This document shows, one piece after another, positions 27,276-38,252 of a stretch of DNA of 64,000 bases. The DNA is from a virus, in IMG/VR virus record IMGVR_UViG_3300046171_000231, positions 124,001-188,000 of that record; one strand, 5' to 3'. The number at the start of each line of letters is the position of its first letter. The first letter of the stretch is position 1. Made by a program: the position numbers and the translations under genes. The notes below the pieces were generated by a model that saw only the letters and a program-made list of their open reading frames with translations, did not search any database and had not been told where the DNA came from.

Positions 27276-27687
27276 GATGTTCTGGAACTATCTTACCCAA
27301 TTTGACGGTAAGTAATCCATCTTTAAATAGAACCTCTCTGACTTCAATATCTTCTGATAGTGACCAGGTTCTGTTGAAAGATCTCTGAGCCAGTCCTTGA
27401 TAGACATACTCGGATTCTTTCTCTTTTTCTTTTTTCTTTCCTTCAACAATAAGTTTTCCATATTCAGTATAAACATGAAGTTCATTTTTACTAAATCCTG
27501 CTAATGCTATTTCTAGTATTGATTCAACATTATTTACGTGAATAAGATTGTAGGGTGGATAGTTTGTTGCGGTTTCGTAAGAATTGAAAAAATTATCTAG
27601 GTATGAGTCCATACCAATTCCATTCTTAGAAATAATCTTCATTAGTTCTGGAAGATTAGCAGAGTGATACTTCTGTAGTGAAGTCAT
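27253..27687 (-). CDS. hsp20: Small heat shock protein (Hsp20/alpha-crystallin family)
   Basis: 144 residues. The alpha-crystallin domain spans about 40-130, including VHTYTEYGKLIVEGKKK-type strand pairs, LAQRSFNRTWSLSEDI and LKDGLLTVKL, the conserved G-L motif near the end. It prevents aggregation of unfolded proteins; Hsp20 is common in marine T4-like phages. A strong Shine-Dalgarno (AAGGAG) precedes ATG 27687, and the leader carries a UUCG hairpin. Confidence 0.88.
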   Translation of the reverse strand: MTSLQKYHSANLPELMKIISKNGIGMDSYLDNFFNSYETATNYPPYNLIHVNNVESILEIALAGFSKNELHVYTEYGKLIVEGKKKEKEKESEYVYQGLAQRSFNRTWSLSEDIEVREVLFKDGLLTVKLGKIVPEHHARKNYL

Positions 27688-27719
27688 AATAGTTCTCCTT
27701 TAAAAGCGAGTGTAAATTG

Positions 27720-27748
27720 TGTCCCCGAAGGCGACATTACTAATTATA
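27720..27748 (-). promoter_or_regulatory. hsp20 promoter -10 and UUCG-hairpin leader
   Basis: TATAAT with an upstream TGT (extended -10) at 27743-27748. No clear -35. The leader then forms a hairpin, UGUC-G-CC(UUCG)GG-G-GACA (27720-27736), starting close to the expected transcript 5' end. Such CUUCGG hairpins are well known in T4 transcripts and could protect the 5' end or set translation rate. Confidence 0.55.
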
Positions 27749-27785
27749 ACACTAACGTCTTAATTAAGAGTGTAGAAAACCGCAT

Positions 27786-27830
27786 AAAAAAAGACCCTCT
27801 GCCCCACTCTCTGAGTTGCATCTTAGGTCT
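27786..27830 (-). terminator. Rho-independent terminator ending the intergenic RNA
   Basis: AGACC (27826-27830) pairs with GGUCU near 27793-27797, enclosing an inner ACUC/GAGU hairpin and further short pairs, followed by seven U residues. It lies 5' to the hsp20 promoter. Confidence 0.6.
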
Positions 27831-28020
27831 AAAAAAGGAGGGAGGTTGGGTTCCTGTGTACCAACAAAAGATGGGCATTACTACAGAGTAAATACATCTT
27901 TGCCTGAGACCCGACTGGTAAGTCGATTCTGACTCGCATCAGCAGCACCACCTGTGTCTCATCACCTTAACCAGCGATTGCCAGTAAGTTTATTCAGTCA
28001 CTCCCATTGTTGCGTCCAAC
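27786..28020 (-). ncRNA. Predicted stand-alone structured small RNA between regA and hsp20
   Basis: A 363-base gap (27688-28050) without a convincing gene holds a consensus-like promoter (TTGACA, 16 bases, TATACT) and a terminator about 235 bases later. In between are successive hairpins: a 7-bp stem with a GACG loop at the 5' end (28006-28023), a CUUACUGGC(AAUC)GCUGGUUAAG stem, a UGAGAC/GUCUCA-closed multibranch region with a CGACU(UACC)AGUCG hairpin, a long AAAGAUG/CAUCUUU stem-loop and a GUUGG/CCAAC stem. A 36-codon frame inside lacks a ribosome-binding site. It matches no RNA family I recognise. Confidence 0.6.
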
Positions 28021-28026
28021 AATATA

Positions 28027-28054
28027 AGTATAGCATAAAAAAAGGAGGTGTCAA
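28027..28054 (-). promoter_or_regulatory. Strong sigma-70-type promoter of the intergenic RNA
   Basis: Perfect -35 TTGACA (28049-28054), 16-base spacer, -10 TATACT (28027-28032) with upstream TGC. The -35 lies in the loop of the regA terminator. Confidence 0.75.
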
Positions 28055-28060
28055 CCCTCC
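28036..28060 (-). terminator. Rho-independent terminator of the regA unit
   Basis: GGAGG (28056-28060) pairs with CCUCC (28044-28048) around a 7-base loop, then seven U residues. The regA stop codon TGA is in the loop, and the loop is also the -35 element of the next promoter. Confidence 0.7.
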
Positions 28061-28491
28061 CCTTCTTCTTTCTTCTTTTTAGCACCAATATTGTATTTCG
28101 TTTCTAAAATCCATTCACCTTTATCTTTAAATGATAACACTTTGATTTGATTAAGTGGTGCAATGTCCTGTATACGAACTACATCGACCACACCAACCAA
28201 TCCCCAATCAGCAAGAAGCTGAGCAATACGATTGCGACGCTGAACATCGTTAGAAGTAAGGTTAGCGTGTTTCCCGTCAAGAGCAAAAAGTTCTTTAAAG
28301 TGGACAAGATAGTACCTCCCTTGCTTATGAAGTATGTGACAACTTTGATATATTTTCTTTTCTTTCCTACTTGCTACACCAATTCTTGTGAGAGTTTCTC
28401 TGACTTTCAGGAAATCATCTGGTTCATTCAATGTTACCTCCACCATTTGGTCGGGAGACCATGTGACGACAGGTTCTTTAACAACACTCAT
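28051..28491 (-). CDS. regA: RegA translational repressor
   Basis: 146 residues. Clear family signatures are EVTLNEPDDFLKVRETLTRIG, YQSCHILHKQGRYYLVHFKELF, a DWGL segment and a final WxLxxKYNIG block, with a Lys/Glu-rich tail. RegA binds translation-initiation regions of early mRNAs, including clamp and clamp-loader genes in T4, and represses them. The N-terminal 15 residues are longer than in T4; a start nearer MVEVTL is possible. It follows gp62 as in T4. Confidence 0.92.
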   Translation of the reverse strand: MSVVKEPVVTWSPDQMVEVTLNEPDDFLKVRETLTRIGVASRKEKKIYQSCHILHKQGRYYLVHFKELFALDGKHANLTSNDVQRRNRIAQLLADWGLVGVVDVVRIQDIAPLNQIKVLSFKDKGEWILETKYNIGAKKKKEEGEG

Positions 28492-28857
28492 TTCGCTCCT
28501 CCAGTATCAAATTTAGATTTTATAAAGTTGAGTTGTTTTTTTGTCAGAATTTTTAAAGCTTGTTTTGCTTTTTCGTTACTATAACCATAATAACGTTTTA
28601 CATAATCAAGGTCTTTAATCATATCCTTACGAAGCCAAGGAGAGAATCTCTTCTTAGTTCTGAGAGTATTTATATAAAAGTCGTATTGCATACGCTTTGG
28701 TAAGAAATTATACTTATTCATTTCGTTTGCAAAAAGGACTGCATCTAAGTGTCCAGAGAAACAACGATTAATAATATATGGAGGATAATCTTTCTCTACT
28801 AAAGGGTCTTCATCTATTAAATTTTTCTTTGTTTGGTTGATTGAATTTAACCAATCT

Positions 28858-28868
<11 letters not shown>
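28488..28868 (-). CDS. 62: Clamp-loader small subunit (T4 gp62-like)
   Basis: 126 residues from ATG at 28868 ([17 protein letters not shown]). A longer frame to 28991 is rejected because its first 41 residues overlap gcvP. Signatures include [20 protein letters not shown] and the C-terminal basic helix with [10 protein letters not shown]. With gp44 it opens and loads the gp45 clamp. The gene sits before regA as in T4, but here it is separated from gp44 by more than 4.8 kb of inserted genes, among them gcvP. Confidence 0.85.
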
Positions 28869-31608
<2,740 letters not shown>

Positions 31609-31616
<8 letters not shown>

Positions 31617-31776
31617 TCACCATTTCATCATCCATAGTTTTATTTCGGATGACAATTGTATTACTATCATAGTCAGGATAAAATTCAATTATATCCTCGG
31701 TGTCCCAACACATTTCCTCATAAAGCATATTGAGTTTTTGCATGTCTTGGTACATATCTGATGGTCTTTCATCCAT
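31609..31776 (-). CDS. 55-residue acidic protein, function unknown
   Basis: ATG at 31776 to TAA at 31609, directly abutting Dam upstream and overlapping the gcvP start. Met- and Asp-rich, with a short beta segment (NTIVIRNKT). No family recognised. Confidence 0.5.
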
Positions 31777-32634
31777 TTAAAAAATTCCTAGTTTGTAATT
31801 AAAAAGAAGTAATTCCTTTCTAGTTTTTTGATTTCTCATATACTCCCCGACAGAACGCATTGTATATGTCAAATCAAATTCAGCAACATTCCAATTTGTA
31901 AATCTATCTTTTACTAATTGGTCTGAATTGTAACTTATAAGCATTTCAGAATTATATATTTCACAAGCTTTTGCAAAATTATCGTGGTCAAACTTTTTAT
32001 GCATTGAACCCTTTCTACCATACAAATTATCCTTAATATCGTATGGTGGGTCAAGATAAATAAATGTTTTTTCTTTATCTCCTAACAAATGACGATAATC
32101 AACATTAGTAATATACCAATCCTCAATCAGTTTACTATAAACTGGTAATTTATCAATACCTCTCATTGAGAAGTTTGCATCACTGGCTTGTGCTGAAAAG
32201 GATGATGATTCAGTAAGACCGCTGAAAGAACATTTGTTTATAATGTAGAAACAAACAGCACGGTCTTTATCTACAATATCAAGGTCATATAATTTTTCTT
32301 TTGCATCTTCAAACAATCCTTTCGCAGAACCACGATCAGGAAATCTTGATTTTAATTGTTGCAATTCACTATGAACATAGTCACCATTAACCTGTAACTG
32401 TAACCAGAAATTATATAATGGTTCATACAAATCATTAACTACAATCTTAAGTTTTGGATACTTCTTAGTAATATGTAATGCTACACTTCCACCACCTAAA
32501 AATGGTTCATAATAAACATCATAAAATCTTAAGTCTGGAATAAATGGTTCCATCTTTTTGCAAGCACGAGACTTGCCACCAGGATAACGAAGTGGTGTCT
32601 TATATGATTTAAGTGATTTAATCGTCGTGGTCAT
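31777..32634 (-). CDS. dam: DNA adenine methyltransferase (Dam, D12 class)
   Basis: 285 residues. Motif I-like PLRYPGGKSRACKK near the N-terminus and FLGGGSVAL follow the D12 pattern; catalytic DPPY occurs as YLDPPYDIKDN. It methylates adenine N6, probably at a GATC-like site, and may protect phage DNA or mark it. It is of T4 Dam type. It follows a gene for a tiny membrane protein in a compact cluster. Confidence 0.9.
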   Translation of the reverse strand: MTTTIKSLKSYKTPLRYPGGKSRACKKMEPFIPDLRFYDVYYEPFLGGGSVALHITKKYPKLKIVVNDLYEPLYNFWLQLQVNGDYVHSELQQLKSRFPDRGSAKGLFEDAKEKLYDLDIVDKDRAVCFYIINKCSFSGLTESSSFSAQASDANFSMRGIDKLPVYSKLIEDWYITNVDYRHLLGDKEKTFIYLDPPYDIKDNLYGRKGSMHKKFDHDNFAKACEIYNSEMLISYNSDQLVKDRFTNWNVAEFDLTYTMRSVGEYMRNQKTRKELLLFNYKLGIF

Positions 32635-32764
32635 CCCAAGGGTCAGTTAAATTTTCATTAGCAAAGAATCCCTTATACACACCATAAGCAGCTAACAAAA
32701 TAGTAATAACTGCAATTGATATACCAAATGTGTAATCAGGATTTAAATTAAGATGCGGAATCAA
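32618..32764 (-). CDS. Tiny membrane protein (TTG start)
   Basis: 48 residues with one membrane helix (FGISIAVITILLAAYGVY) and an acidic tail ending DPWDDHDD. The TTG start overlaps the preceding stop (TTGA), an arrangement seen elsewhere in the window with ATGA. No ATG alternative exists in the same frame. Call depends on this coupling. Confidence 0.45.
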   Translation of the reverse strand: MIPHLNLNPDYTFGISIAVITILLAAYGVYKGFFANENLTDPWDDHDD

Positions 32765-32985
32765 TATATAATTCCTCCACCTGTTCTTCTCTGTCTTAAT
32801 TCTTCAAGTTCAATTTTAATCTCAATTATTTCGGTAAGGTCATTTACTGAATTAGACATCGATTGATATCCTGCACCAACAAAGATTTGTCCTGCCATTA
32901 CTGCAACAGTGCAAGCACCCCAGAACAAATAATATTGATAAGATTTGATTTGTGCTTTAGTTTTAGCGAAAGTTGATTTAGTCAT
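32761..32985 (-). CDS. Small membrane protein
   Basis: 74 residues with a basic N-terminus, one hydrophobic helix (YLFWGACTVAVMAGQIFVGAG) and a charged coiled segment at the C-terminus. It may act with the next tiny membrane protein. Not recognised. Confidence 0.5.
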   Translation of the reverse strand: MTKSTFAKTKAQIKSYQYYLFWGACTVAVMAGQIFVGAGYQSMSNSVNDLTEIIEIKIELEELRQRRTGGGIIY

Positions 32986-33269
32986 TATATAATTAATTTT
33001 TTAGTAGGTGTTGATAACTTACCAAACATTGTATTATATTGTTCGATAATCTCTTCTTGAGGATTTCCTTCATACACAACATATTTTTTAGTAACTTCAA
33101 TTTTATCTTTTTGAAGTAAAGGAGACCAAGGAGCAAAAGCAATTCTTCCCTCTTGTGGAGAAGGAACTGCTACGATTGGATTTTCGATTACATAAGAATC
33201 ATTTGTTTCTTCAACGATGTCGGTGATTACATCTTCACCAGACCACATACGAATTAGTTTTACAGTCAT
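32985..33269 (-). CDS. Sm-like fold phage protein
   Basis: 94 residues. MTVKLIRMWSGEDVITDIVE, ENPIVAV, FAPWSPLLQKDKIEV and YVVYEGNPQEEI follow the same block order as the Sm-like genes at 25902 and 49692. It is the first gene behind a consensus promoter. Function unknown. Confidence 0.6.
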   Translation of the reverse strand: MTVKLIRMWSGEDVITDIVEETNDSYVIENPIVAVPSPQEGRIAFAPWSPLLQKDKIEVTKKYVVYEGNPQEEIIEQYNTMFGKLSTPTKKLII

Positions 33270-33288
33270 TTAAATTTCCATTAATTAT

Positions 33289-33317
33289 ATTTTAGCAAGT
33301 AAACATTAAAAAGTCAA
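33289..33317 (-). promoter_or_regulatory. Extended -10 sigma-70-type promoter
   Basis: -35 TTGACT (33312-33317), 17-base spacer, -10 TAAAAT (33289-33294) preceded by TGC. It lies directly after the DoxX stop codon and drives the Sm-like/membrane-protein/Dam/gcvP unit. Confidence 0.7.
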
Positions 33318-33740
33318 TTATTCAAAAGGTAAATGTGGTCTTTTGAATTTTATTCTAAACTTTCTTAAAAATATATCAAGTGCAAAGTCTCCTCCACCAT
33401 AACAAAGGACACAGAATGCACCCCCAAAGTATAGTATTAAAAGTTCAAGTAAGTAGATATTAAAACCTGATGTGGCAACTGCGTGATATATTGCAACTGA
33501 TATTGTCCCAACAATAGATAATGCACCAAGTCTTGTAAGCAATCCAACAATTATTAACCAACTACCATATATTTCAGAGTATGCAGCAATATATGATAAG
33601 AAAATTGGAAATGGTAATCCAAGAGGTTTTACAAAAGCGTTTGCAAAATTTTCTATATCTGCTGTTTTTTCGTATCCGTGATGTATCAACATAGTTCCTA
33701 TTGATAATCTTAGAATTAATAAACCGAAAGATTTAATCAT
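33318..33740 (-). CDS. DoxX family membrane protein
   Basis: 140 residues with four predicted membrane helices. The N-terminus LLILRLSIGTMLIHHGYEK matches DoxX proteins, with SEIYGSWLIIVGLLTR and a later ALSIVGTISVA segment. DoxX-like proteins are linked to redox and quinone-related membrane functions in bacteria; the phage role is unknown. It follows gp44 with a 4-base overlap. Confidence 0.75.
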   Translation of the reverse strand: MIKSFGLLILRLSIGTMLIHHGYEKTADIENFANAFVKPLGLPFPIFLSYIAAYSEIYGSWLIIVGLLTRLGALSIVGTISVAIYHAVATSGFNIYLLELLILYFGGAFCVLCYGGGDFALDIFLRKFRIKFKRPHLPFE

Positions 33741-34678
33741 TTGAATTCACACTCCACCATAATTTCTGTTAACGCTGCCAAAAGATTAATTTCTTGATCT
33801 GCGACGAACGCAATTTGGTATTGATATTTTGCAATAATAAGGACAGCAGCAGGTATAGTGCTATGCTCCAAGGAATCATATAAGCTATCGTAAATACGAC
33901 GCAATAACATAGAAGTGTCGTTGTCCAAGTTGGAAACAACCCACTTACGAACTTCCGAAAAGTTTTTTTGTTTGAGACTTTTAATGAGATCATTTACTGC
34001 AACATCTGAGAAAACTGCTAATATACCACTATCTATTTTTCCACTTACTGAGTATCTCTGACACTCATTTAATACTCTTCTCCAATCAGGAAAATGACTA
34101 TTAATTAATTGTGCTACAACTTTTTTATCTGCCTCTATCTTTTCTTGTTCAAGAATATTTGTAAGTCTTGAAAAGAATTGAGTTGCTATTGCGGGTTTGT
34201 CTCTTTTGTGTATAGAGAAATCAACAACACTGCACCGAGAATGGAGTGGCTCAATAATCTTGTTTTTGTAGTTGCAGGTAAAGATAAACCTACAGTTTTT
34301 TGAGAACTCCTCAATAGACGCTCTGAGAAGGAGCTGTACATCGGAAGTGGTATTGTCTGCTTCATCAATGATGATGACTTTATGTTTCGACTCACTTGTA
34401 AGAGAGACGGTAGATGCAAAGTTCTTTGCGTTGTTCCGAACAGTGTCCAGAAAGCGTCCTTCATCCGATCCATTAATAACATAAAAATCTGCTCCAAGTT
34501 GATGGCACAATGCCTTTGCTACTGTGGTCTTACCAATACCTGGTGGACCTGACAATAACATATTTGGTATCTCACCTCTTTCAACAAAATCTTGAAATGT
34601 TTTCTTTATACCTTGCGGTAGAATACATTCATCAATTGTCTTGGGTCTGTATTTTTCAACCCATATAAAATCACTCAT
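33737..34678 (-). CDS. 44: Clamp-loader large subunit (T4 gp44-like AAA+ ATPase)
   Basis: 313 residues. N-terminal WVEKYRPKTIDECILP, Walker A SGPPGIGKTTVAKAL, Walker B VIIIDEADN and SRC motif LHSRCSV are all present. It assembles with gp62 and loads gp45 using ATP. The gene lies downstream of gp45 but is separated by several accessory genes. Confidence 0.93.
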   Translation of the reverse strand: MSDFIWVEKYRPKTIDECILPQGIKKTFQDFVERGEIPNMLLSGPPGIGKTTVAKALCHQLGADFYVINGSDEGRFLDTVRNNAKNFASTVSLTSESKHKVIIIDEADNTTSDVQLLLRASIEEFSKNCRFIFTCNYKNKIIEPLHSRCSVVDFSIHKRDKPAIATQFFSRLTNILEQEKIEADKKVVAQLINSHFPDWRRVLNECQRYSVSGKIDSGILAVFSDVAVNDLIKSLKQKNFSEVRKWVVSNLDNDTSMLLRRIYDSLYDSLEHSTIPAAVLIIAKYQYQIAFVADQEINLLAALTEIMVECEFK

Positions 34679-34902
34679 TATTTAAAACCTTTTGATTTTG
34701 GTTTTGGTTTGTCAAGAACATGAATAACTGTTCCTTGAAACCAAGGTGAATTACAATTATTCCACCAATATTCTTGAACCTCATCCCAAGATTCTACCAC
34801 AAAAGATTTATTTTGACAAACTATTCGATAATGATGACGATCATAAGAACCGTCAGAAGTTTGAGAAAAATATCTTGGGTCATCTTTAGCAATTAATTGC
34901 AT
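34678..34902 (-). CDS. Conserved-type small protein
   Basis: 74 residues, rich in Trp, Tyr and His (SWDEVQEYWWNNCN). It abuts gp44 and overlaps the DUF4385-like gene. Not recognised. Confidence 0.5.
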   Translation of the reverse strand: MQLIAKDDPRYFSQTSDGSYDRHHYRIVCQNKSFVVESWDEVQEYWWNNCNSPWFQGTVIHVLDKPKPKSKGFK

Positions 34903-35371
34903 TTTCTTTTGCCCTCCATTCTTTTCTCATTCTAACATACACATCACTTTTCGCAACAATATCACGAACTTTTTTAAATACTCTTGCAGATTCAGCATAT
35001 TTACTTGATAAGTTATCTGCTTCTTGAGGTAATACTTCTTTAGTTCCTTTTTTGTATTTCCTACCAGAGTTATGATTCGCATATCTTCTTGCTCTAGTAA
35101 ATCCCATTTCTAAAAATTTACGACACATATCCATACCAATGAAGTCTCCTTCATCACGGTAATCAAGATACAAAGCAAAAATTTTGTTAGAAGATATTAT
35201 TGCTTCTCTAGGAGTTTTGAATCTCCAATGATTACAAATAGTGTTAGTATAAGGGCGAACCAGTAAAACTCCTTGCTCTCCCCTTCCAATACGATAAAGT
35301 TCACGAGTTTCCGTATCTGTAAAATTAAGTTTTTTGTAATCGAGGTCATAGTCAAATTCTTTCATAGCCAA
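34886..35371 (-). CDS. DUF4385-like protein
   Basis: 161 residues. The blocks ETRELYRIGRGEQGVLLVRPY, HWRFKTPREA, FIGMDMCRKFLEMGFTRARRYANH and the Lys-rich GRKYKKG match the conserved phage/bacterial protein family I know as DUF4385. Function is unknown. Confidence 0.7.
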   Translation of the reverse strand: MAMKEFDYDLDYKKLNFTDTETRELYRIGRGEQGVLLVRPYTNTICNHWRFKTPREAIISSNKIFALYLDYRDEGDFIGMDMCRKFLEMGFTRARRYANHNSGRKYKKGTKEVLPQEADNLSSKYAESARVFKKVRDIVAKSDVYVRMRKEWRAKENAINC

Positions 35372-35896
35372 TTTGGTTTTTTGGATGGGTCACGTAAATA
35401 ATTAGATGCAGCCCAAGGTTTGGACGATATATAACGTTTGTAAGCAGTAAGAGTGTCAATGCTTGTGTCATATTTAAACTCATCGGGACCTGCGAATGCG
35501 AATGGTGTTGCTTCTCTGTAGGCATAGTAATGTCTTTCCTGTTTTTTCTTCAAACACTTTCTCTGCTGCATTCATTGCAGTTTGACAAGAGTGTACTTTA
35601 CCATACCTATGAGTATACTCTTCAAGTAATCCAAAACCATGTTGAATTAACCACGCAGTGTTTGCAATACTTTCTGCTGCCCAGATAGTGCAAGGATGTC
35701 CTCGAAAGGCACCTTTCTCTGTGTTGTATGGTGTTCCGTCTTTCTTGGGTAATAAATCATTACCCCAATCATAATACCATTTAGAAAAAACTACTGCTAA
35801 CATCTGGCAAGTTTCTAATGGCATTTTGACAATGTGTTTATCAGGTAGAACCTCTGCCGAAACAACAGGGTCAGGGTCTGTCACAAAAATGTTCAT
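35362..35896 (-). CDS. Conserved-type phage protein, frameshifted
   Basis: Starts MNIFVTDPDPVVSAEVLPDK at 35896. The first frame runs to 35480, with CQMLAVVFSKWYYDWGN and AAESIANTAWLIQHG. A second frame runs to 35362 with REATPFAFAGPDEF and SKPWAASNYLRDP. The total is 535 bases; removing one base near 35530, beside a run of six A residues, yields one 177-residue protein. The DPxxSAxxLxDKHIVKMxLE type N-terminus is shared by uncharacterised phage proteins. Function unknown. Confidence 0.6.
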
Positions 35897-35916
35897 AATA
35901 TAAGTTTGATACTTTT

Positions 35917-35945
35917 ATTATAACAGAACATTTATTATTTGACAA
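35917..35945 (-). promoter_or_regulatory. Extended -10 sigma-70-type promoter
   Basis: -35 TTGTCA (35940-35945) in the last codons of the upstream gene, 17-base spacer, -10 TATAAT (35917-35922) preceded by TGT. Confidence 0.7.
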
Positions 35946-36471
35946 TATAATAATTTATATTTACCACTATTCTTCTATCTTTATCCGTACAACTGACAGG
36001 AGCATGTTTTGTTGAGCAGTCAAATGTGACCATTCTATTTGCAACACTATTTACAAATGTACCATCTTCAAATTTTGTACCTCCATTATTAGTATTCATA
36101 TACAATATAGAAGTGGTAATTTTATCTTTTCTTTTATCTTCATAGTCTGTATGAAACCATCCCGTATTTTGCTCTGATGTTTTATAATTACAATTTGCTT
36201 TGAATTTATCTACTCTTTCTACGTTTAATTTTGAAAAACAACTACTACTTTTAAAATAAAAATAGTAGTGGCTATTTGTATCTCCATCTTCTACAAAACC
36301 ATGAATTAACTGAGGAACATTATCTCCTATAAATTTTCCATCAACTACGTTTCCATGACTATGTGGTTGCCAGTACCAAGGAAAATCTCTTCCCTCCATT
36401 TCATTTTTTATTTTATAAAATTCATTATCTGGTAAAAAATTATCAACTATCTTCATTTTCTTCCAAATCAT
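35935..36471 (-). CDS. 2OG-Fe(II) oxygenase (prolyl-hydroxylase-like)
   Basis: 178 residues. The metal and cosubstrate set is clear: WFHTDYED (HxD), TTSILYMNTNNGGTKF, a downstream His in CSTKHAPVS and Arg in DKDRRIVVNINYY. Likely hydroxylates a protein, peptide or nucleic acid; target unknown. It follows purS and overlaps it by 29 bases. Confidence 0.8.
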   Translation of the reverse strand: MIWKKMKIVDNFLPDNEFYKIKNEMEGRDFPWYWQPHSHGNVVDGKFIGDNVPQLIHGFVEDGDTNSHYYFYFKSSSCFSKLNVERVDKFKANCNYKTSEQNTGWFHTDYEDKRKDKITTSILYMNTNNGGTKFEDGTFVNSVANRMVTFDCSTKHAPVSCTDKDRRIVVNINYYIVK

Positions 36472-36706
36472 ATTCCCAATCTTCTATTACAATATTAGCA
36501 AACAATCTATCACTAAGTAAGTCTAATTGTTCCTTTGCTTTATCTCTACTCTCTGCATCAAAAGTTAATTCAATGAGTTTATTAATTCTTAAAGTATCTA
36601 CAGTAATATCAGATGCAACTCTATTTACATTCGCTCTTACAGCATTTCCTGCAGCATCAGATACTGACGCTCTTAATCTAATATAAACCTTTGCTTTGAA
36701 TTTCAT
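36443..36706 (-). CDS. purS: Phosphoribosylformylglycinamidine synthase subunit PurS
   Basis: 87 residues. AKVYIRLRASVSDAAGNAVR, a middle INKLIELTFDAES strand and the C-terminal LFANIVIEDWEYDLEE closely follow bacterial PurS. PurS bridges PurL and PurQ in FGAM synthesis. No purL or purQ is seen in the window, so host subunits, or phage genes elsewhere, would be needed. It sits between the intact halogenase and an oxygenase, about 9.5 kb from purM. Confidence 0.85.
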   Translation of the reverse strand: MKFKAKVYIRLRASVSDAAGNAVRANVNRVASDITVDTLRINKLIELTFDAESRDKAKEQLDLLSDRLFANIVIEDWEYDLEENEDS

Positions 36707-36707
36707 T

Positions 36708-38252
36708 TTAAGAATAAATGTTATCTTTTAGAAATTGATAGTGAGTTGGTTGATTATCAACCCACTTCATAATAGTCTTACGATGTTGTTGCCATTGTTC
36801 ATGTAATTTATCTATATTTTTATCATTTGAAATTTGTTGAAGAACATATTTTTCATTTAAAGGATTATTACCTAAACCAGCTGCGATATATAACCACCCA
36901 TCATTTTCACTTGAGTCAAACTTCATAATTTTATTCATAGAATCTTTACTTGTACTAACGTTTAAACAATCTCTCCAATATTCTGTATCTGTTCTTTGAG
37001 ACAGTGTATAGTGTGCAAGCACAAAATTTTTGTAAGTATCCATCATTGCATCTGTAGAATTATTAAAAAAGTCAATATCAAATTGTGTTACGAATGAATC
37101 TCTTCTTACAAGAGTATCACATAATACGATAGCACATTGATGAGATGTTAATAATCCAGTGGATTCTAATGGTTCTAGGAAACCATATGACAATCCAATT
37201 GCTACACAATTTTTCTTCCAAGCAACATCATGTTTTCCATGTTTAATTTTTATATGTTCAAATTCTACTTTTTCATCTACTTCAGAATTAAATCCTTTAG
37301 ATTTTTTCTTAAAAAATCTTTTACTTAAATATTGTTTAAATTCATTTTCTGCTTTTTCTTGACTTGTGTATTTACTACTATAAACATATCCTGTTCCAAT
37401 TCTATCCCAGAGAGGAATATTCCAACACCATCCATTTTCAAGAGCAACGTTATCTGTGTAAGTAGACATTTCACTCTCAATATTATTATACTCAATGTTT
37501 GCTTTTATTGCACTATCATTAAACAATTCATTTTGAAATGAGCGAAATGGAACATTTAAATATTTTTCTAAAAGTAAAGATTTAAATCCTGTACAATCAA
37601 CATATAAATCTGATTTAATACTTTCATTATCGACAGTTATTAATTTGCAAATACTTTCATCAGAATTCAATATAATATCTTTAATTTCAGTTATTTTATG
37701 AATTACTCCATTCGGAATACAATGTTCATCTCTTAAATATTTTCCAAATAATTCTGCATCTAAATGATAAGCTATATCATCTGCTAAATTAAAATTACCT
37801 ATACTCATATCTGAATTAACAGGTATTTTAGATTTCTCTGCTATAAATGTATTATGATTTACAAATCTAGAAAACTCTTCATATGGATATAATTTTTTTC
37901 CAAATTTAGAACGGAGTAGAAAAAATTCAATTGCATTATTTTTGTAAGTATCTTTTAAGTCATATTTTCCAAATGGATATTGAAATCTTTCTCCTTGACC
38001 TTCTCTCCAGTTTTTAAATGCAATAGATGTCTTATAAGTTGCTTTACATTTTGGCATCCACTCACTATCATCTAATTCTAATCTATTAAGTAATTCATTA
38101 AATTTTTGTAAGGTTGATTCACCAACACCTATAGTTTTTATCTTTTGAGATTCTATTAAGGTAATTTTTATATTTGAATACTTAGATAATAAGGCTGCTG
38201 TCATCCATCCTGCAGAACCACCACCAACTATAGTGACAGATTTTATCTTCAT
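36708..38252 (-). CDS. FAD-dependent tryptophan-halogenase-like protein
   Basis: 514 residues, intact. FAD motif VGGGSAGWMTA, GVGESTLQKF, conserved Lys in ATYKTSIAFKNW, the halogenase signature GWCWNIP (about residue 270) and SYGFLEPLESTGL, the last typical of the family. Predicted to use FADH2, oxygen and halide to halogenate an aromatic ring; a flavin reductase is not visible nearby. Such genes are common in marine T4-like phages, with unknown targets. It overlaps the next gene by 4 bases. Confidence 0.85.
   Translation of the reverse strand: MKIKSVTIVGGGSAGWMTAALLSKYSNIKITLIESQKIKTIGVGESTLQKFNELLNRLELDDSEWMPKCKATYKTSIAFKNWREGQGERFQYPFGKYDLKDTYKNNAIEFFLLRSKFGKKLYPYEEFSRFVNHNTFIAEKSKIPVNSDMSIGNFNLADDIAYHLDAELFGKYLRDEHCIPNGVIHKITEIKDIILNSDESICKLITVDNESIKSDLYVDCTGFKSLLLEKYLNVPFRSFQNELFNDSAIKANIEYNNIESEMSTYTDNVALENGWCWNIPLWDRIGTGYVYSSKYTSQEKAENEFKQYLSKRFFKKKSKGFNSEVDEKVEFEHIKIKHGKHDVAWKKNCVAIGLSYGFLEPLESTGLLTSHQCAIVLCDTLVRRDSFVTQFDIDFFNNSTDAMMDTYKNFVLAHYTLSQRTDTEYWRDCLNVSTSKDSMNKIMKFDSSENDGWLYIAAGLGNNPLNEKYVLQQISNDKNIDKLHEQWQQHRKTIMKWVDNQPTHYQFLKDNIYS

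Noticed and set aside
27820-27945. 36-codon ATG frame within the intergenic RNA
   Set aside because: No Shine-Dalgarno before the ATG. It overlaps paired regions and reaches the T-rich tract near the terminator. The hairpins are the better explanation.
28667-28674. TATAAATA octamer inside gp62
   Set aside because: It is 170 bases from the next gene start and inside coding sequence for an early protein, so probably coincidence in AT-rich DNA.
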